Origin: Lutimonas saemankumensis
GTDB lineage: Bacteria > Bacteroidota > Bacteroidia > Flavobacteriales > Flavobacteriaceae
NCBI RefSeq assembly: GCF_020171465.1
Contig: NZ_JAIUZR010000003.1
Span: 1,178,001 to 1,242,000 of the forward strand
Length of the DNA: 64,000 nucleotides
Direction of reading: 5' to 3'
Part shown: positions 33,344-41,584 of the stretch, in pieces
Position numbering within the stretch: position 1 is the stretch's first letter
How the letters are laid out: each line of letters opens with the position of its first letter
Position numbers and translations under genes: made by a program
The notes under the pieces: generated by a model
The model's database searches: none
The model's input: the letters and a program-made list of their open reading frames with translations, nothing else
What the model was told of the DNA's origin: nothing

Positions 33344-34051
33344 TCAATTAATATGGTTAAATGGAAGGTTTAAAATCTGTTGAATTTTCCTTTCATCTGT
33401 CTCATAAACTTGTCCCATTTCCATTTCTAAAGGATCTCCTATGGGTTTTCTTGCAGTAAAATGCAAATAATCAATTCCTGAAGCCGAAAATTTTAAAGCA
33501 TTTTTTGGACTGATTCCACTTCCGGCAATGACTTGAATGTCTTTTCCAAAATTTTGTTGGATTTCCGCAATGACTGAAACACCCAATTCAGCTTTGGGCT
33601 GTAAACCTGATGTTAATAATCTGTCAAATCCTATTTTCATTACTTGTTCAATGGCTACCCTAAAATCGGGTACAAAATCAAAAGCCCTGTGAAATGTTGT
33701 TTTTAAACCTATGGACTTAGCAAAATCGGCCAAAATCTCATTTTTGCCATCAACTTCATTTTTTTCATTTAAAATTCCGAAAACAACCCCGGTTGCACCT
33801 GCCTGTTTGGATGCCTCTATATCATATTTCATCAAGCTCAGATCCTCAATCTCTGCTGAGAACCTTCCTTCTTTATGCCTGATCATAACGTGAACCTCTA
33901 CGTCTGATTCTTCAACGCATTTTTTAATCAGTCCATAGTTGGGGGTAAGGCCTCCTGCTGAAAGTGAAGAACATAACTCAATGCTCTTAAATCCGTACTT
34001 ACCCGCCTTCATGGCGCCTTGCAGACTGTCTGTACAAAGTTCAAAGTTCAA
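33344..34051 (-). CDS. cutC: CutC family protein (copper homeostasis/TIM barrel)
   Basis: A 235-residue TIM-barrel protein: FELCTDSLQGAMKAG, RIELC-type KSIELCSSLSAGGLTPNYGLI, VMIRHKEGRFSAEI, GVVFGILNEKNEVDG, TTFHRAFDFVPD, RLLTSGLQPKAE and VIAGSGISPKNA match CutC. The family was named for copper tolerance, but its activity is unsettled. The start must be TTG at 34051: a stop codon lies two codons upstream, and the start sits inside three tandem heptamers (CAAAGTT, plus strand). With two units, a GTG would instead be in frame. Confidence 0.92.
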   Translation of the reverse strand: MNFELCTDSLQGAMKAGKYGFKSIELCSSLSAGGLTPNYGLIKKCVEESDVEVHVMIRHKEGRFSAEIEDLSLMKYDIEASKQAGATGVVFGILNEKNEVDGKNEILADFAKSIGLKTTFHRAFDFVPDFRVAIEQVMKIGFDRLLTSGLQPKAELGVSVIAEIQQNFGKDIQVIAGSGISPKNALKFSASGIDYLHFTARKPIGDPLEMEMGQVYETDERKIQQILNLPFNHIN

Positions 34052-34055
34052 AGTT
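34035..34055. repeat. Tandem heptamer (CAAAGTT)x3 over the cutC start codon
   Basis: Three perfect copies at 34035-34041, 34042-34048 and 34049-34055. The TTG start of cutC is the complement of 34049-34051. A change in copy number shifts the frame relative to the GTG at 34056-34058. Confidence 0.9.
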
Positions 34056-34172
34056 CACTTATTTTTCACCAATACTTTTGTGCCCATATTTTTAAACTAT
34101 TGTGATCTGACACAAGCATTAGGTTTTGGTACGGATAAAAATAGTATTTTTAGCTGATCAATAAAATTAAAT

Positions 34173-35999
34173 ATGCTCGAACTTGCAGGAATTATTATAT
34201 TGGGGATCATTGCCCAGTGGGTTGCATGGAAATTTAAAATTCCCGCGATCTTACCACTTATTTTGATCGGATTACTCGTAGGTCCTATTTCAACTCTGAT
34301 TTCCGAAGATGGCAACAAATGGATTGAACCTGTCTGGAACGGAAAACAAGGTTTGTTTCCAGGGGAAAGTCTTTTCAATTTTGTTTCCCTTGCTATTGCA
34401 TTGATCCTGTTTGAAGGAGGAATGACACTCAAAAAAGATGAGATAAGGAGTGTGGGGCCTGTGATCTACAAGCTGATCACACTTGGAGCTTTTATTACCA
34501 TGATCACAGCGGGAGTAACAGCTCATTTTATTATCGGGCTCAACTGGCCTTTATCATTCCTGTTCTCTTCCCTGATCATTGTTACCGGACCAACAGTAAT
34601 TACGCCTATTTTAAGAAACCTGCCTCTTAAAAAAGATATTTCAACTATTTTAAAATGGGAAGGGATACTCATTGATCCAATCGGTGCTTTGATTGCCGTA
34701 CTGGTTTTTGAGTTTATACGAATTGGCGGAGACACCGGAATGGAATACAGTAAGGAAACCCTTGTTGAATTTGGTAAGATTGTGATCATAGGCCTTTCAA
34801 TTGGATTTACTTCGGCATATGCCTTTGCAACTGCCATAAAACAAAAATTAATTCCTCATTACCTTTTAAATGTTGTGGCACTTGCCCTGGTACTGGGAGT
34901 TTTTGTACTTGCAGATTTGTTTGCTCATGAAAGCGGTCTTCTCGCGGTTGTGATCATGGGGATGGTTCTGGGTAACATGAAACTTGAGGCACTAAAGGAT
35001 GTCCTGTATTTTAAGGAAACCATCAGTATACTGTTAATATCTATTTTGTTCATATTACTTTCGGCAAACATCAATCTTTCTGATCTTGAGTTAATTTACA
35101 ATTGGAATTCCCTTATTCTATTTGGTGTGGTGGTGCTTTTAGTGAGGCCCCTTGGGGTTTTTCTCAGTGCAAGAAAGAGCGGACTATCCAGTAATGAAAA
35201 AATATTTATCAGCTGGGTTGGGCCTCGTGGTATCGTGGCAGCAGGTATCGCCTCACTGTTTGGATTGAAACTGACTATGCAAGGGGTTCAAAATGCAAAC
35301 TATATTACACCTTTGGTATTTATGATTGTGTTAGGCACTGTATTACTCAATGCAACCACGGCTAAACTTATGGCTCGATTTACCAGGGTATTACTCAAAA
35401 AATCAGAAGGGATTTTAATTGTAGGTGCCTCCCCTCCTGCTCGATTGATTGCAAAATACTTACAAAACAACAATCGTAGAGTGGTTCTCATAGACAGTAA
35501 TCGAACCAATATTGAAACATCTATTGAGGAAGGACTTGAGGCCATGGAATGCAATATTTACGAGGATGAAATCTTTGAGAATATTGAACTCAATGATATT
35601 GGTTTTTTACTGGCTCTGACCGGAAGTAATACAATTAACGAATATGCCCTCTCAAAACTAAAGCAAACCTTTGGAGAGGAAGGTGCCTTCAGATTGATCA
35701 GTGCAGAAGAAATGAGAGACCCTGACAACAACCCTGAAGAAGGGCTCTTCTCTCAAACTGACGATTTTATCAATATTTCGGAAGTGGTCCGTGACTATCC
35801 AATCATCAATGAAGTGAAGATAAATTCACCGGAACATTATAAAGATCTGATGAAAGCCACCATGAAGGAGATAAAATCTATTCCTGTGTTTGTAAAAGGA
35901 ACAGATAATGAGATACATATTATTCCAGCGAATTATAAGGACCTTTCCGTAGAAGAAGGACATTCATTGATGTATATCGGAAAGAAATTGAAAATTTAA
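34173..35999 (+). CDS. CPA-family cation/proton antiporter with cytosolic nucleotide-binding domain
   Basis: A 608-residue inner-membrane antiporter. About 12 membrane helices (residues 1-400) with the CPA core: LFEGGMTL, ITGPTVITPILRNLP, KWEGILIDPIGALIAVLVFE (the Asp of the transport site) and WVGPRGIVAAGIASLF. The C-terminus (about 410-608) is an RCK/TrkA-N-like Rossmann domain (GILIVGASPPARLIAKYL, VVLIDSNRTN) whose glycine loop is atypical (GASPPA rather than GxGxxG). Such proteins exchange Na+ or K+ for H+ in pH and salt homeostasis. It ends 11 bp from the convergent phosphodiesterase-fold gene. Confidence 0.92.
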   Translation: MLELAGIIILGIIAQWVAWKFKIPAILPLILIGLLVGPISTLISEDGNKWIEPVWNGKQGLFPGESLFNFVSLAIALILFEGGMTLKKDEIRSVGPVIYKLITLGAFITMITAGVTAHFIIGLNWPLSFLFSSLIIVTGPTVITPILRNLPLKKDISTILKWEGILIDPIGALIAVLVFEFIRIGGDTGMEYSKETLVEFGKIVIIGLSIGFTSAYAFATAIKQKLIPHYLLNVVALALVLGVFVLADLFAHESGLLAVVIMGMVLGNMKLEALKDVLYFKETISILLISILFILLSANINLSDLELIYNWNSLILFGVVVLLVRPLGVFLSARKSGLSSNEKIFISWVGPRGIVAAGIASLFGLKLTMQGVQNANYITPLVFMIVLGTVLLNATTAKLMARFTRVLLKKSEGILIVGASPPARLIAKYLQNNNRRVVLIDSNRTNIETSIEEGLEAMECNIYEDEIFENIELNDIGFLLALTGSNTINEYALSKLKQTFGEEGAFRLISAEEMRDPDNNPEEGLFSQTDDFINISEVVRDYPIINEVKINSPEHYKDLMKATMKEIKSIPVFVKGTDNEIHIIPANYKDLSVEEGHSLMYIGKKLKI

Positions 36000-36010
36000 T
36001 GGATTCCTTT

Positions 36011-36856
36011 TTATCTGCTTAAAAAGACCCTGACATAAACAGGAAAATGGTCGGAAGGGTATTTTTGATGTTTTGAATCTGTAAGTACGGCATACTTCCT
36101 AACTCGAACACCTTCTTTGGAGCAAAAAATATAGTCTATGCGGTCCTGAACAGCATTGTGAAACTCAAATCCGGTAAAAGTCCCAAAAGGGCCAAAAGCT
36201 CTCTCTTCAGTGAATTGCCTCGAATCTTTATAATGTTCTGACATATACAATATAGCATCACTTTGTTCATTCAAATTAAAATCGCCCAAAATAAAAACCG
36301 GGAAATTATCTTTGTTTAGTTCATCAACTTTATTTTTGATCAGCTCTACACTACGATTCCTGGCCTCAACCCCAACATGGTCAAAATGTGTATTAAAAAC
36401 CCAAAAATTAATTCCAGTATCCTTATCCATAAAGAAAGCATAGGTACAGATTCGTTCATAGGCAGCATCCCATCCTTTTGAAGGTTTCTGAGGTTTATCA
36501 GAAAGCCAGAATGTGTCATGGCCAAGAAGTTGGAACTTATCCTTTTTGTAATAAACAGCACAATACTCGCCCTTTTCCTTTCCATCATCTCTCCCAACGC
36601 CAACAAAGTCATAGCCAGTTAATTCAGCCTGAAGATGATCAACCTGAAGCTTCAAGCCTTCCTGAATTCCAAAAATATCAGGAGAATAAAAACGAATCTG
36701 GTCTGTTAAAAACTCTTTTCTGTTTTCCCAGCTGTTTTCTCCGTCACTGTCAGTAGCGTAGCGAATATTGTATGTCATCAGGCTCAGACCCTGACAAAAA
36801 CCCGTGGAACCAGCCATGATGATCAGAAGTGTAACGAGAAGAATCTTTTTATTCAT
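36011..36856 (-). CDS. Secreted endonuclease/exonuclease/phosphatase-fold protein
   Basis: A 281-residue exported protein (signal peptide 1-21, GFCQG) with the EEP-fold motifs LMTYNIRYAT, DIFGIQEGLKLQ, FWVFNTHFDHVG, VFILGDFNLNE, RIDYIFCS and SDHFPV. In many Bacteroidota these act as phosphodiesterases or nucleases outside the cytoplasm; the substrate (nucleic acid, sphingomyelin-like lipid, phosphoinositol) is not evident. It lies 35 bp downstream of the 171-residue membrane protein and may be coexpressed with it. Confidence 0.88.
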   Translation of the reverse strand: MNKKILLVTLLIIMAGSTGFCQGLSLMTYNIRYATDSDGENSWENRKEFLTDQIRFYSPDIFGIQEGLKLQVDHLQAELTGYDFVGVGRDDGKEKGEYCAVYYKKDKFQLLGHDTFWLSDKPQKPSKGWDAAYERICTYAFFMDKDTGINFWVFNTHFDHVGVEARNRSVELIKNKVDELNKDNFPVFILGDFNLNEQSDAILYMSEHYKDSRQFTEERAFGPFGTFTGFEFHNAVQDRIDYIFCSKEGVRVRKYAVLTDSKHQKYPSDHFPVYVRVFLSR

Positions 36857-36891
36857 GTAATCCAGTCAAATCTTTGAATTAAAACACCTTG

Positions 36892-37407
36892 TCAGATCTT
36901 TTTCATTTGCTGCTTTACCATAGCAATCTGATCTTTAAGCATACCGTGTTTATCCAGCTTTTTCGCCTCTGTTATAAGATTTGTTGCTTCTCTTTTTCTT
37001 CTTTTCGTTAGCGCTATCCCTGCCAGTTGCAATTTTGCCATGGCTTTGTCGTGGTCCATGGCAAGGCCAAGATTCAAGGCCTTTTTAAAGAACCTTTCTG
37101 CTTGTGTTAAATTAGTTTGAGAAACCATGATTCCACGTAAGAAATTATAATACCCCTCTTGCTTCTTTGTCAATGCTGCTGAAGGATTTTTGATCTTGTC
37201 GAGTAATTTATTACCTCCTTCAAAATCCTGTTTACGCAATTTGAAAAAAGTTAAAAGAAGAATTTCATTTTTAAAATAAAAGAAAACAAAGATACCTGCA
37301 AGCAACAAAATGGAGATACCATTCATGATATGTCCCTGATAGAATTCATAAACGGCCCATACGGTAATGATGGCAGCCAGGACAAGTTTTAGATATTTAT
37401 TGAACAT
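36892..37407 (-). CDS. Membrane protein with TPR-like helical domain
   Basis: A 171-residue protein with two N-terminal membrane helices (about 6-20 and 28-46) and a cytoplasmic helical part of tetratricopeptide type (YYNFLRGIMVSQTNLTQAERFFKKALNLGLAMDHDKAMAKLQLAGIAL). The last 35 residues are basic. I do not recognise a named family; it looks like a small scaffold conserved in flavobacteria. It is followed by the secreted EEP-fold protein. Confidence 0.75.
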   Translation of the reverse strand: MFNKYLKLVLAAIITVWAVYEFYQGHIMNGISILLLAGIFVFFYFKNEILLLTFFKLRKQDFEGGNKLLDKIKNPSAALTKKQEGYYNFLRGIMVSQTNLTQAERFFKKALNLGLAMDHDKAMAKLQLAGIALTKRRKREATNLITEAKKLDKHGMLKDQIAMVKQQMKKI

Positions 37408-37508
37408 AAGTGAATTTAATTTTGGTGCAAATTTACATTTTTATGGCATTAATCATTCTATTAAACGGGATTAAATGCTTATCGATTTATTGGAATCATC
37501 CCTAACGT

Positions 37509-37533
37509 AACAGACAACTTTTTATCGTCTGTT
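37509..37533 (-). terminator. Hairpin after the DtxR-family gene
   Basis: AACAGAC (37509-37515) pairs with GTCTGTT (37527-37533), 22 bp beyond the stop codon. No T-run follows, so it may be a weak or factor-assisted terminator. Confidence 0.35.
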
Positions 37534-37554
37534 GAATATTGTGTCCGTTTTTGC

Positions 37555-38217
37555 TCAAAGTACCTCAACATACACACTTTCCGCAAACTTTTTTGACACA
37601 TTCTCCACTTTATTTTCATACCTGATCATCATCGAATGATCGAATTCTCTCACCTCCAAGACCTCAATTTCACTGCTCAAGGCAAGGCCAAGCTGCGTAA
37701 CATATTTTAGAAACGCTGCTGAACTATCTTTTACCGATACCATCCGGCAACGATGGCCTTTCTCAAGTTCGGACAAAGATTTCCTTGTGGTATGGCTAAA
37801 ATTACCCTCTTCATCCGGAATTACGTCACCATGCGGATCAACCTTTGGATTCCCTAAAAAATTATCGAGTTCTCTGATTAATTTTGGAGATTGAATATGT
37901 TCAAGCTGATGTGCAACTTCATGAACTTCATCCCAGCTAAAATTCATATATCGATGCAAAAAAGTTTCCCAAAGACGATGCTTCCTGATAAGTTTTACGG
38001 CTAGATTATGGCCCACATCCGTCAAACTGATCTTCCCGTACTTCTCATAATCCACAAGGTGCTTACTTTTCATCTTCTTGATCATCACACTTACAGATGC
38101 CGGAGATAATTTTAAATACTCTGCCAGTTGGTTCGTTCCAACCTTATCCGATGAGCCCTCAAATGTCAAATGAAAAATAGCTTTTATATAATCTTCAATA
38201 TTACTAGTTATATTCAT
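37555..38217 (-). CDS. DtxR/MntR-family metal-dependent transcriptional regulator
   Basis: About 220 residues. The winged helix (SNIEDYIKAIFHLTFEGSSDKVGTNQLAEYLKLSPASVSVMIKKM) is followed by the dimerisation and metal domain (HRLWETFLHRYMNFSWDEVHEVAHQLEHIQSP with the E-H-xx-E ligands) and an SH3/FeoA-like C-terminal domain. I start at ATG 38217 (MNITSNIEDY); a longer frame reaches 38265 but would run through the operator. It is divergent from a TonB receptor, and an inverted repeat lies in the shared promoter. The metal is probably Mn2+ or Fe2+, by family inference. Confidence 0.93.
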   Translation of the reverse strand: MNITSNIEDYIKAIFHLTFEGSSDKVGTNQLAEYLKLSPASVSVMIKKMKSKHLVDYEKYGKISLTDVGHNLAVKLIRKHRLWETFLHRYMNFSWDEVHEVAHQLEHIQSPKLIRELDNFLGNPKVDPHGDVIPDEEGNFSHTTRKSLSELEKGHRCRMVSVKDSSAAFLKYVTQLGLALSSEIEVLEVREFDHSMMIRYENKVENVSKKFAESVYVEVL

Positions 38218-38226
38218 AAAGGATAT

Positions 38227-38258
38227 TTTGTTAGTTATATCTAACTTTATTAGTTTTG
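38227..38258 (+). promoter_or_regulatory. TonB receptor promoter with embedded DtxR-type operator
   Basis: TTTG at 38227-38230, 20-bp spacer, TAGTTTTG at 38251-38258 (exact TAnnTTTG). The spacer is filled by the palindrome GTTAG-TTATAT-CTAAC (38230-38245), and a third half-site makes TTAG-N6-CTAA-N5-TTAG (38231-38253). The divergent regulator starts 13 bp away, so autoregulation is also likely. Confidence 0.7.
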
Positions 38259-38294
38259 CATTCAAAAGATAAAATTATAGTCTTTTATAACAAT

Positions 38295-40619
38295 ATGCAA
38301 TTAAGAATCATTTTTTTAATAGGTTTATTCATCAACTGTATGGGCCTACTTGCTCAATCAGGCCAGATCGAAGGACGCCTGACCAGCGAGGAAAATGTAC
38401 TCCCTTTTGCAACTTTGCATCTCAAAAATACAGAATATGGAGCCACCACTGATCTCAATGGTAATTATCAGTTGAAAAACATTCCCCCGGGAAATTATAC
38501 GCTCATAGCCTCTTTTGTGGGCCATATATCTGAGAAAAAATCCATACAGCTAAAAGCCGGACAGACCCTTATCGCTAATTTTCACCTGATTTCCTCCTCA
38601 ACGCTCGAAGAAGTGGTCGTGACAGGAACAATGAAGGAAACGTATGTTTCGGCCTCACCCATAAAAATTGATGTGGTAACCTCAAAACAACTTGACACCT
38701 ATCTTCCTTCAGCTTCCAGCTCAGTAGTGGAAAGTGTCCAATTAGTCAATGGTGTGCAGGAAGTGGTTGCCTGTGGGGTATGTTATACCAACAATATCAG
38801 CGTTAACGGATTGCCAGGATCTTATACTGCCATCTTAATGGATGGCACGCCAATTTACGGAAGCCTTGCCTCGGTTTACGGACTTAATGGAATACCAAAT
38901 ATGATCATCGATCGTTTTGAAGTAATAAAAGGTCCCAGCAGTACATTGTATGGTTCAGAAGCGGTAGCAGGAGTGATCAATATCATTACGAAGAATCCGG
39001 AATCCCAGCCAGCTGTTTCTGTTGACCTGATGACAAGTTCCCATGAAGAAGTATTTGGAAATGTGGCAATGGCTCCTCGATTGGGCAGGTCAAATGCCTA
39101 TCTGGGCGTAAATTTTGGTTATGCTAATTTATATGCGGATAACAATTTTGACGGCTTTGGTGACGGGATCAATTCTGATCACATTTCCGTTTTTTCCAAA
39201 ATAAATTTTTACCGTCCCAGTGACAAGATATTTTCACTTGCTGCAAAATACTATTATGAGGACAGAAGAAATGGTGTTCAGGCCTATGTCAAGGACAGGG
39301 CTTACAGGGGACTAAGAGGTAATGATCAGATATACGGGGAAAGTATCTATACCAATCGGGCTGAGCTTTTCGGCACTTATGCCCTCGATACCAAGGCAAA
39401 TTTGAAAATAGATTATTCTTTATCTAATCACGACCAGGACAGTTACTATGGTGACCAATATTACAAGGCTTCCCAGCAAATTGCATTTGGAAATTTTCTT
39501 TGGAATTTCAACAAATCAAAACATGATGTTCTTGTAGGTGCCACACTGAGATACGATGCTTATGATGACAATACCATGGCCACAGAAGAAGAGATTGACG
39601 GAATTGTTACAAACACTCCGAACAATCAGTTTGTTCCGGGAGTATTCGCACAGGATGAATACAGGTTTTCCGAAAAATTCACAATACTAGGTGGGTTAAG
39701 AGTGGATCATCATCAGGAGCACGGATTAATTTACGCTCCTAGATTGAATCTAAAAGCAAAAACTTCTGACTGGACTACCTTCCGGTTTAATTTTGGAACA
39801 GGTTTTAAGGTGGTCAACCTCTTCACAGAAGATCACGCCTTTGTAACAGGCCAGCGGGAAGTGTTCATAACAGAGGAACTTGAGCCGGAGAGTTCTTATA
39901 ATTTTTCCCTGAATTATAACCAGGTTTATACGGGACTAGGAGGTAGTGGATCCATTGACCTTGAAGCATTTTACACGCACTTCACAAACAAGATTATTCC
40001 GGATTATGATATTCCGGGAATGATCATTTATGAGAATTCTGATGGCTTTGCGAAGACGATGGGCTTGGGAATCAATCTCAATCATAATTTTAAGTTTCCC
40101 TTTAGTGTAAACATAGGATTGAATCTTTTGGAGTCGACCGAAACGGATTATGGGCCGGATGATGAGGAGATAACTACAGATATTCTTTTTGCTCCAAAAT
40201 GGAGTGGTGTACTCAATGCTAATTATGAGTTGAGAAGACAGAGAATAACTTTGGCTTATTCTGCGACATTTACCGGAACAATGGCGCTTCCCGAGGTTTA
40301 TGACCTTGACGAACAAGGAATTCCTCTAGAAGATCCTCGTCCCACTAACAGCAAACCTTTTTCAGTTCATCAGATTCAAATCAGCAAATTGATCAAAAAC
40401 AATTACAACTTGTATTTTGGTGTAAACAACCTGTTCAATTTCATACAAACGGAATCTCCGCTCGTTGGATATGACGACCCGAATTATGAGCCAGGATTTA
40501 GTCCTTTCTTTGATACAGCCTACGCCTATGCCCCAAACCACGGGATAGAATTTTATCTTGGTTTCAAATGGGACCTGTCCAAAAAACCCAAACAAGCAAC
40601 TGTTGCTTTGGAAGAATAA
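38295..40619 (+). CDS. TonB-dependent outer membrane receptor
   Basis: A 774-residue receptor. Signal peptide (1-20, GLLAQ), a carboxypeptidase-regulatory-like domain (about 24-100, GQIEGRLTSEENVLPFATL...GNYQLKNIPPGNYTL), plug (about 110-230, SISVNGLPGSYTAILMDGTPIYGSL...IDRFEVIKGPSSTLYGSEAVAGVINIITK) and a 22-strand barrel ending FYLGFKWDLSK before a polar tail. The plug contains Cys160 and Cys163 (ACGVCYTN). I start at ATG 38295 because the promoter elements end at 38258. The neighbouring metal regulator suggests a metal or metal-complex substrate. The small secreted protein that follows may belong to the same unit. Confidence 0.93.
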   Translation: MQLRIIFLIGLFINCMGLLAQSGQIEGRLTSEENVLPFATLHLKNTEYGATTDLNGNYQLKNIPPGNYTLIASFVGHISEKKSIQLKAGQTLIANFHLISSSTLEEVVVTGTMKETYVSASPIKIDVVTSKQLDTYLPSASSSVVESVQLVNGVQEVVACGVCYTNNISVNGLPGSYTAILMDGTPIYGSLASVYGLNGIPNMIIDRFEVIKGPSSTLYGSEAVAGVINIITKNPESQPAVSVDLMTSSHEEVFGNVAMAPRLGRSNAYLGVNFGYANLYADNNFDGFGDGINSDHISVFSKINFYRPSDKIFSLAAKYYYEDRRNGVQAYVKDRAYRGLRGNDQIYGESIYTNRAELFGTYALDTKANLKIDYSLSNHDQDSYYGDQYYKASQQIAFGNFLWNFNKSKHDVLVGATLRYDAYDDNTMATEEEIDGIVTNTPNNQFVPGVFAQDEYRFSEKFTILGGLRVDHHQEHGLIYAPRLNLKAKTSDWTTFRFNFGTGFKVVNLFTEDHAFVTGQREVFITEELEPESSYNFSLNYNQVYTGLGGSGSIDLEAFYTHFTNKIIPDYDIPGMIIYENSDGFAKTMGLGINLNHNFKFPFSVNIGLNLLESTETDYGPDDEEITTDILFAPKWSGVLNANYELRRQRITLAYSATFTGTMALPEVYDLDEQGIPLEDPRPTNSKPFSVHQIQISKLIKNNYNLYFGVNNLFNFIQTESPLVGYDDPNYEPGFSPFFDTAYAYAPNHGIEFYLGFKWDLSKKPKQATVALEE

Positions 40620-40693
40620 AAGCCAAAATATCTTTTAAACAAACATGTTTTTTCATAAATTTAAGCATCCTTAATTGCCTTAAATTGATTCAT

Positions 40694-41074
40694 ATGAAAA
40701 ATATTACCATTTTATTGAGCATATTTGTCTTCTCTGTTTTTAGCACAAAATCATTGGCTCAGGAGAAAGTCCCGAAGGAATTATTGCTGAGTACCCTGAA
40801 CAGCGTAGCTCACCTGAATCTGGAAAAAGAACCCCTGGATCAGCTTCTGGAATACAATAAGGACTTTGTTGAACGCGTCTATGAAATACTGGAAAGTGAT
40901 CAGGAAGATAAACAGAAAAAGCAATTGATGAAAGCTTTGGCTTATACCCGTGAAAAGGAATTACGCGGATTTTTAAGCAAACACAAAACCAATAAATATT
41001 TGAAATTAATGGAAGATGAAATGAGGCCTCTGACAAGAAAAGAAAAATTGCTAAAACCCATAGCTAAAAGCTAG
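40694..41074 (+). CDS. Small secreted helical protein
   Basis: A 126-residue protein with signal peptide MKNITILLSIFVFSVFSTKSLAQ and a charged helical mature part (LLLSTLNSVAHLNLEKEPLDQLLEYNKDFVERVYEILESDQEDKQKKQLMKAL). The frame is open further upstream, but ATG 40694 is the only start that puts the signal peptide at the N-terminus. I do not recognise the family. It follows the TonB receptor by 74 bp and so could be a periplasmic partner, which is only an inference from position. Confidence 0.7.
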   Translation: MKNITILLSIFVFSVFSTKSLAQEKVPKELLLSTLNSVAHLNLEKEPLDQLLEYNKDFVERVYEILESDQEDKQKKQLMKALAYTREKELRGFLSKHKTNKYLKLMEDEMRPLTRKEKLLKPIAKS

Positions 41075-41088
41075 GTTTAATATATAGA

Positions 41089-41565
41089 TCAGGAGCCCGT
41101 TTCGTGTAATAAAAGCTTCATAATCAAGTGCCCTATTTCTGATCGTTTTTCATTCAGTTCCAAAATGATCCGGTCTGATGATTCTTCTTTTTGGAGGTAT
41201 CTCGACCTACAGTTATTACAGATATACAAGAGCAAAAAATCTGCACTATGATGACTCAAAGAACTCTCAAGTTCAAGGATATGATCCTTAAATTCACTCG
41301 AATCTATCAACATCAATAAAACATCAACATCATTTTCAAGCGCATTCATACAAACGCTTTGCCCTGAAGTAATAAAAGGTGATATATCCACGTCAAAGCC
41401 TGTGTCTGAAAGGGAATTAGCTATAGTATTTAAAACTGTTCCTGCATTATTCTGAAAAGTTCCAACCAAAACACGCGGCCTCCTTCCCTCTAATTCGAAA
41501 AACAAATCACTGAGCGATAGTGCTTTTTTTCGAAAATCGTGATTTTCGGAATCGTTCTTTTTCAA
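41089..41565 (-). CDS. Stand-alone degenerate cobalamin-binding-fold protein
   Basis: A 158-residue protein that aligns by eye to the C-terminal B12-binding domain of methylmalonyl-CoA mutase: ELEGRRPRVLVGTFQ at 24-38, TGFDVDISPFITSGQ (55-69) and ALENDVDVLLML (75-86) match GRRPRILVAK, IGFDVDIGPLFQTP and AVENDVHVVGVS. The cobalamin motif DxHxxG is absent: the loop reads FQNNAGTV. The roughly 300-residue or longer catalytic barrel is missing; only 20 bp separate it from the FtsB-like gene. In other flavobacteria, as I recall, the mutase small subunit (mutA) sits exactly here after udk and the FtsB-like gene. Start TTG at 41565; a remnant is possible, but the frame is intact. Confidence 0.65.
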   Translation of the reverse strand: MKKNDSENHDFRKKALSLSDLFFELEGRRPRVLVGTFQNNAGTVLNTIANSLSDTGFDVDISPFITSGQSVCMNALENDVDVLLMLIDSSEFKDHILELESSLSHHSADFLLLYICNNCRSRYLQKEESSDRIILELNEKRSEIGHLIMKLLLHETGS

Positions 41566-41584
41566 ATTGACTTTTTATTCGAAT

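Noticed and set aside
38256-38294. Longer N-terminus of the TonB receptor from a TTG at 38256
   Set aside because: That codon lies inside the -7 element; the signal peptide begins at ATG 38295.
40568-40693. Longer start of the small secreted protein overlapping the TonB receptor gene
   Set aside because: It would bury the signal peptide 42 residues from the N-terminus.
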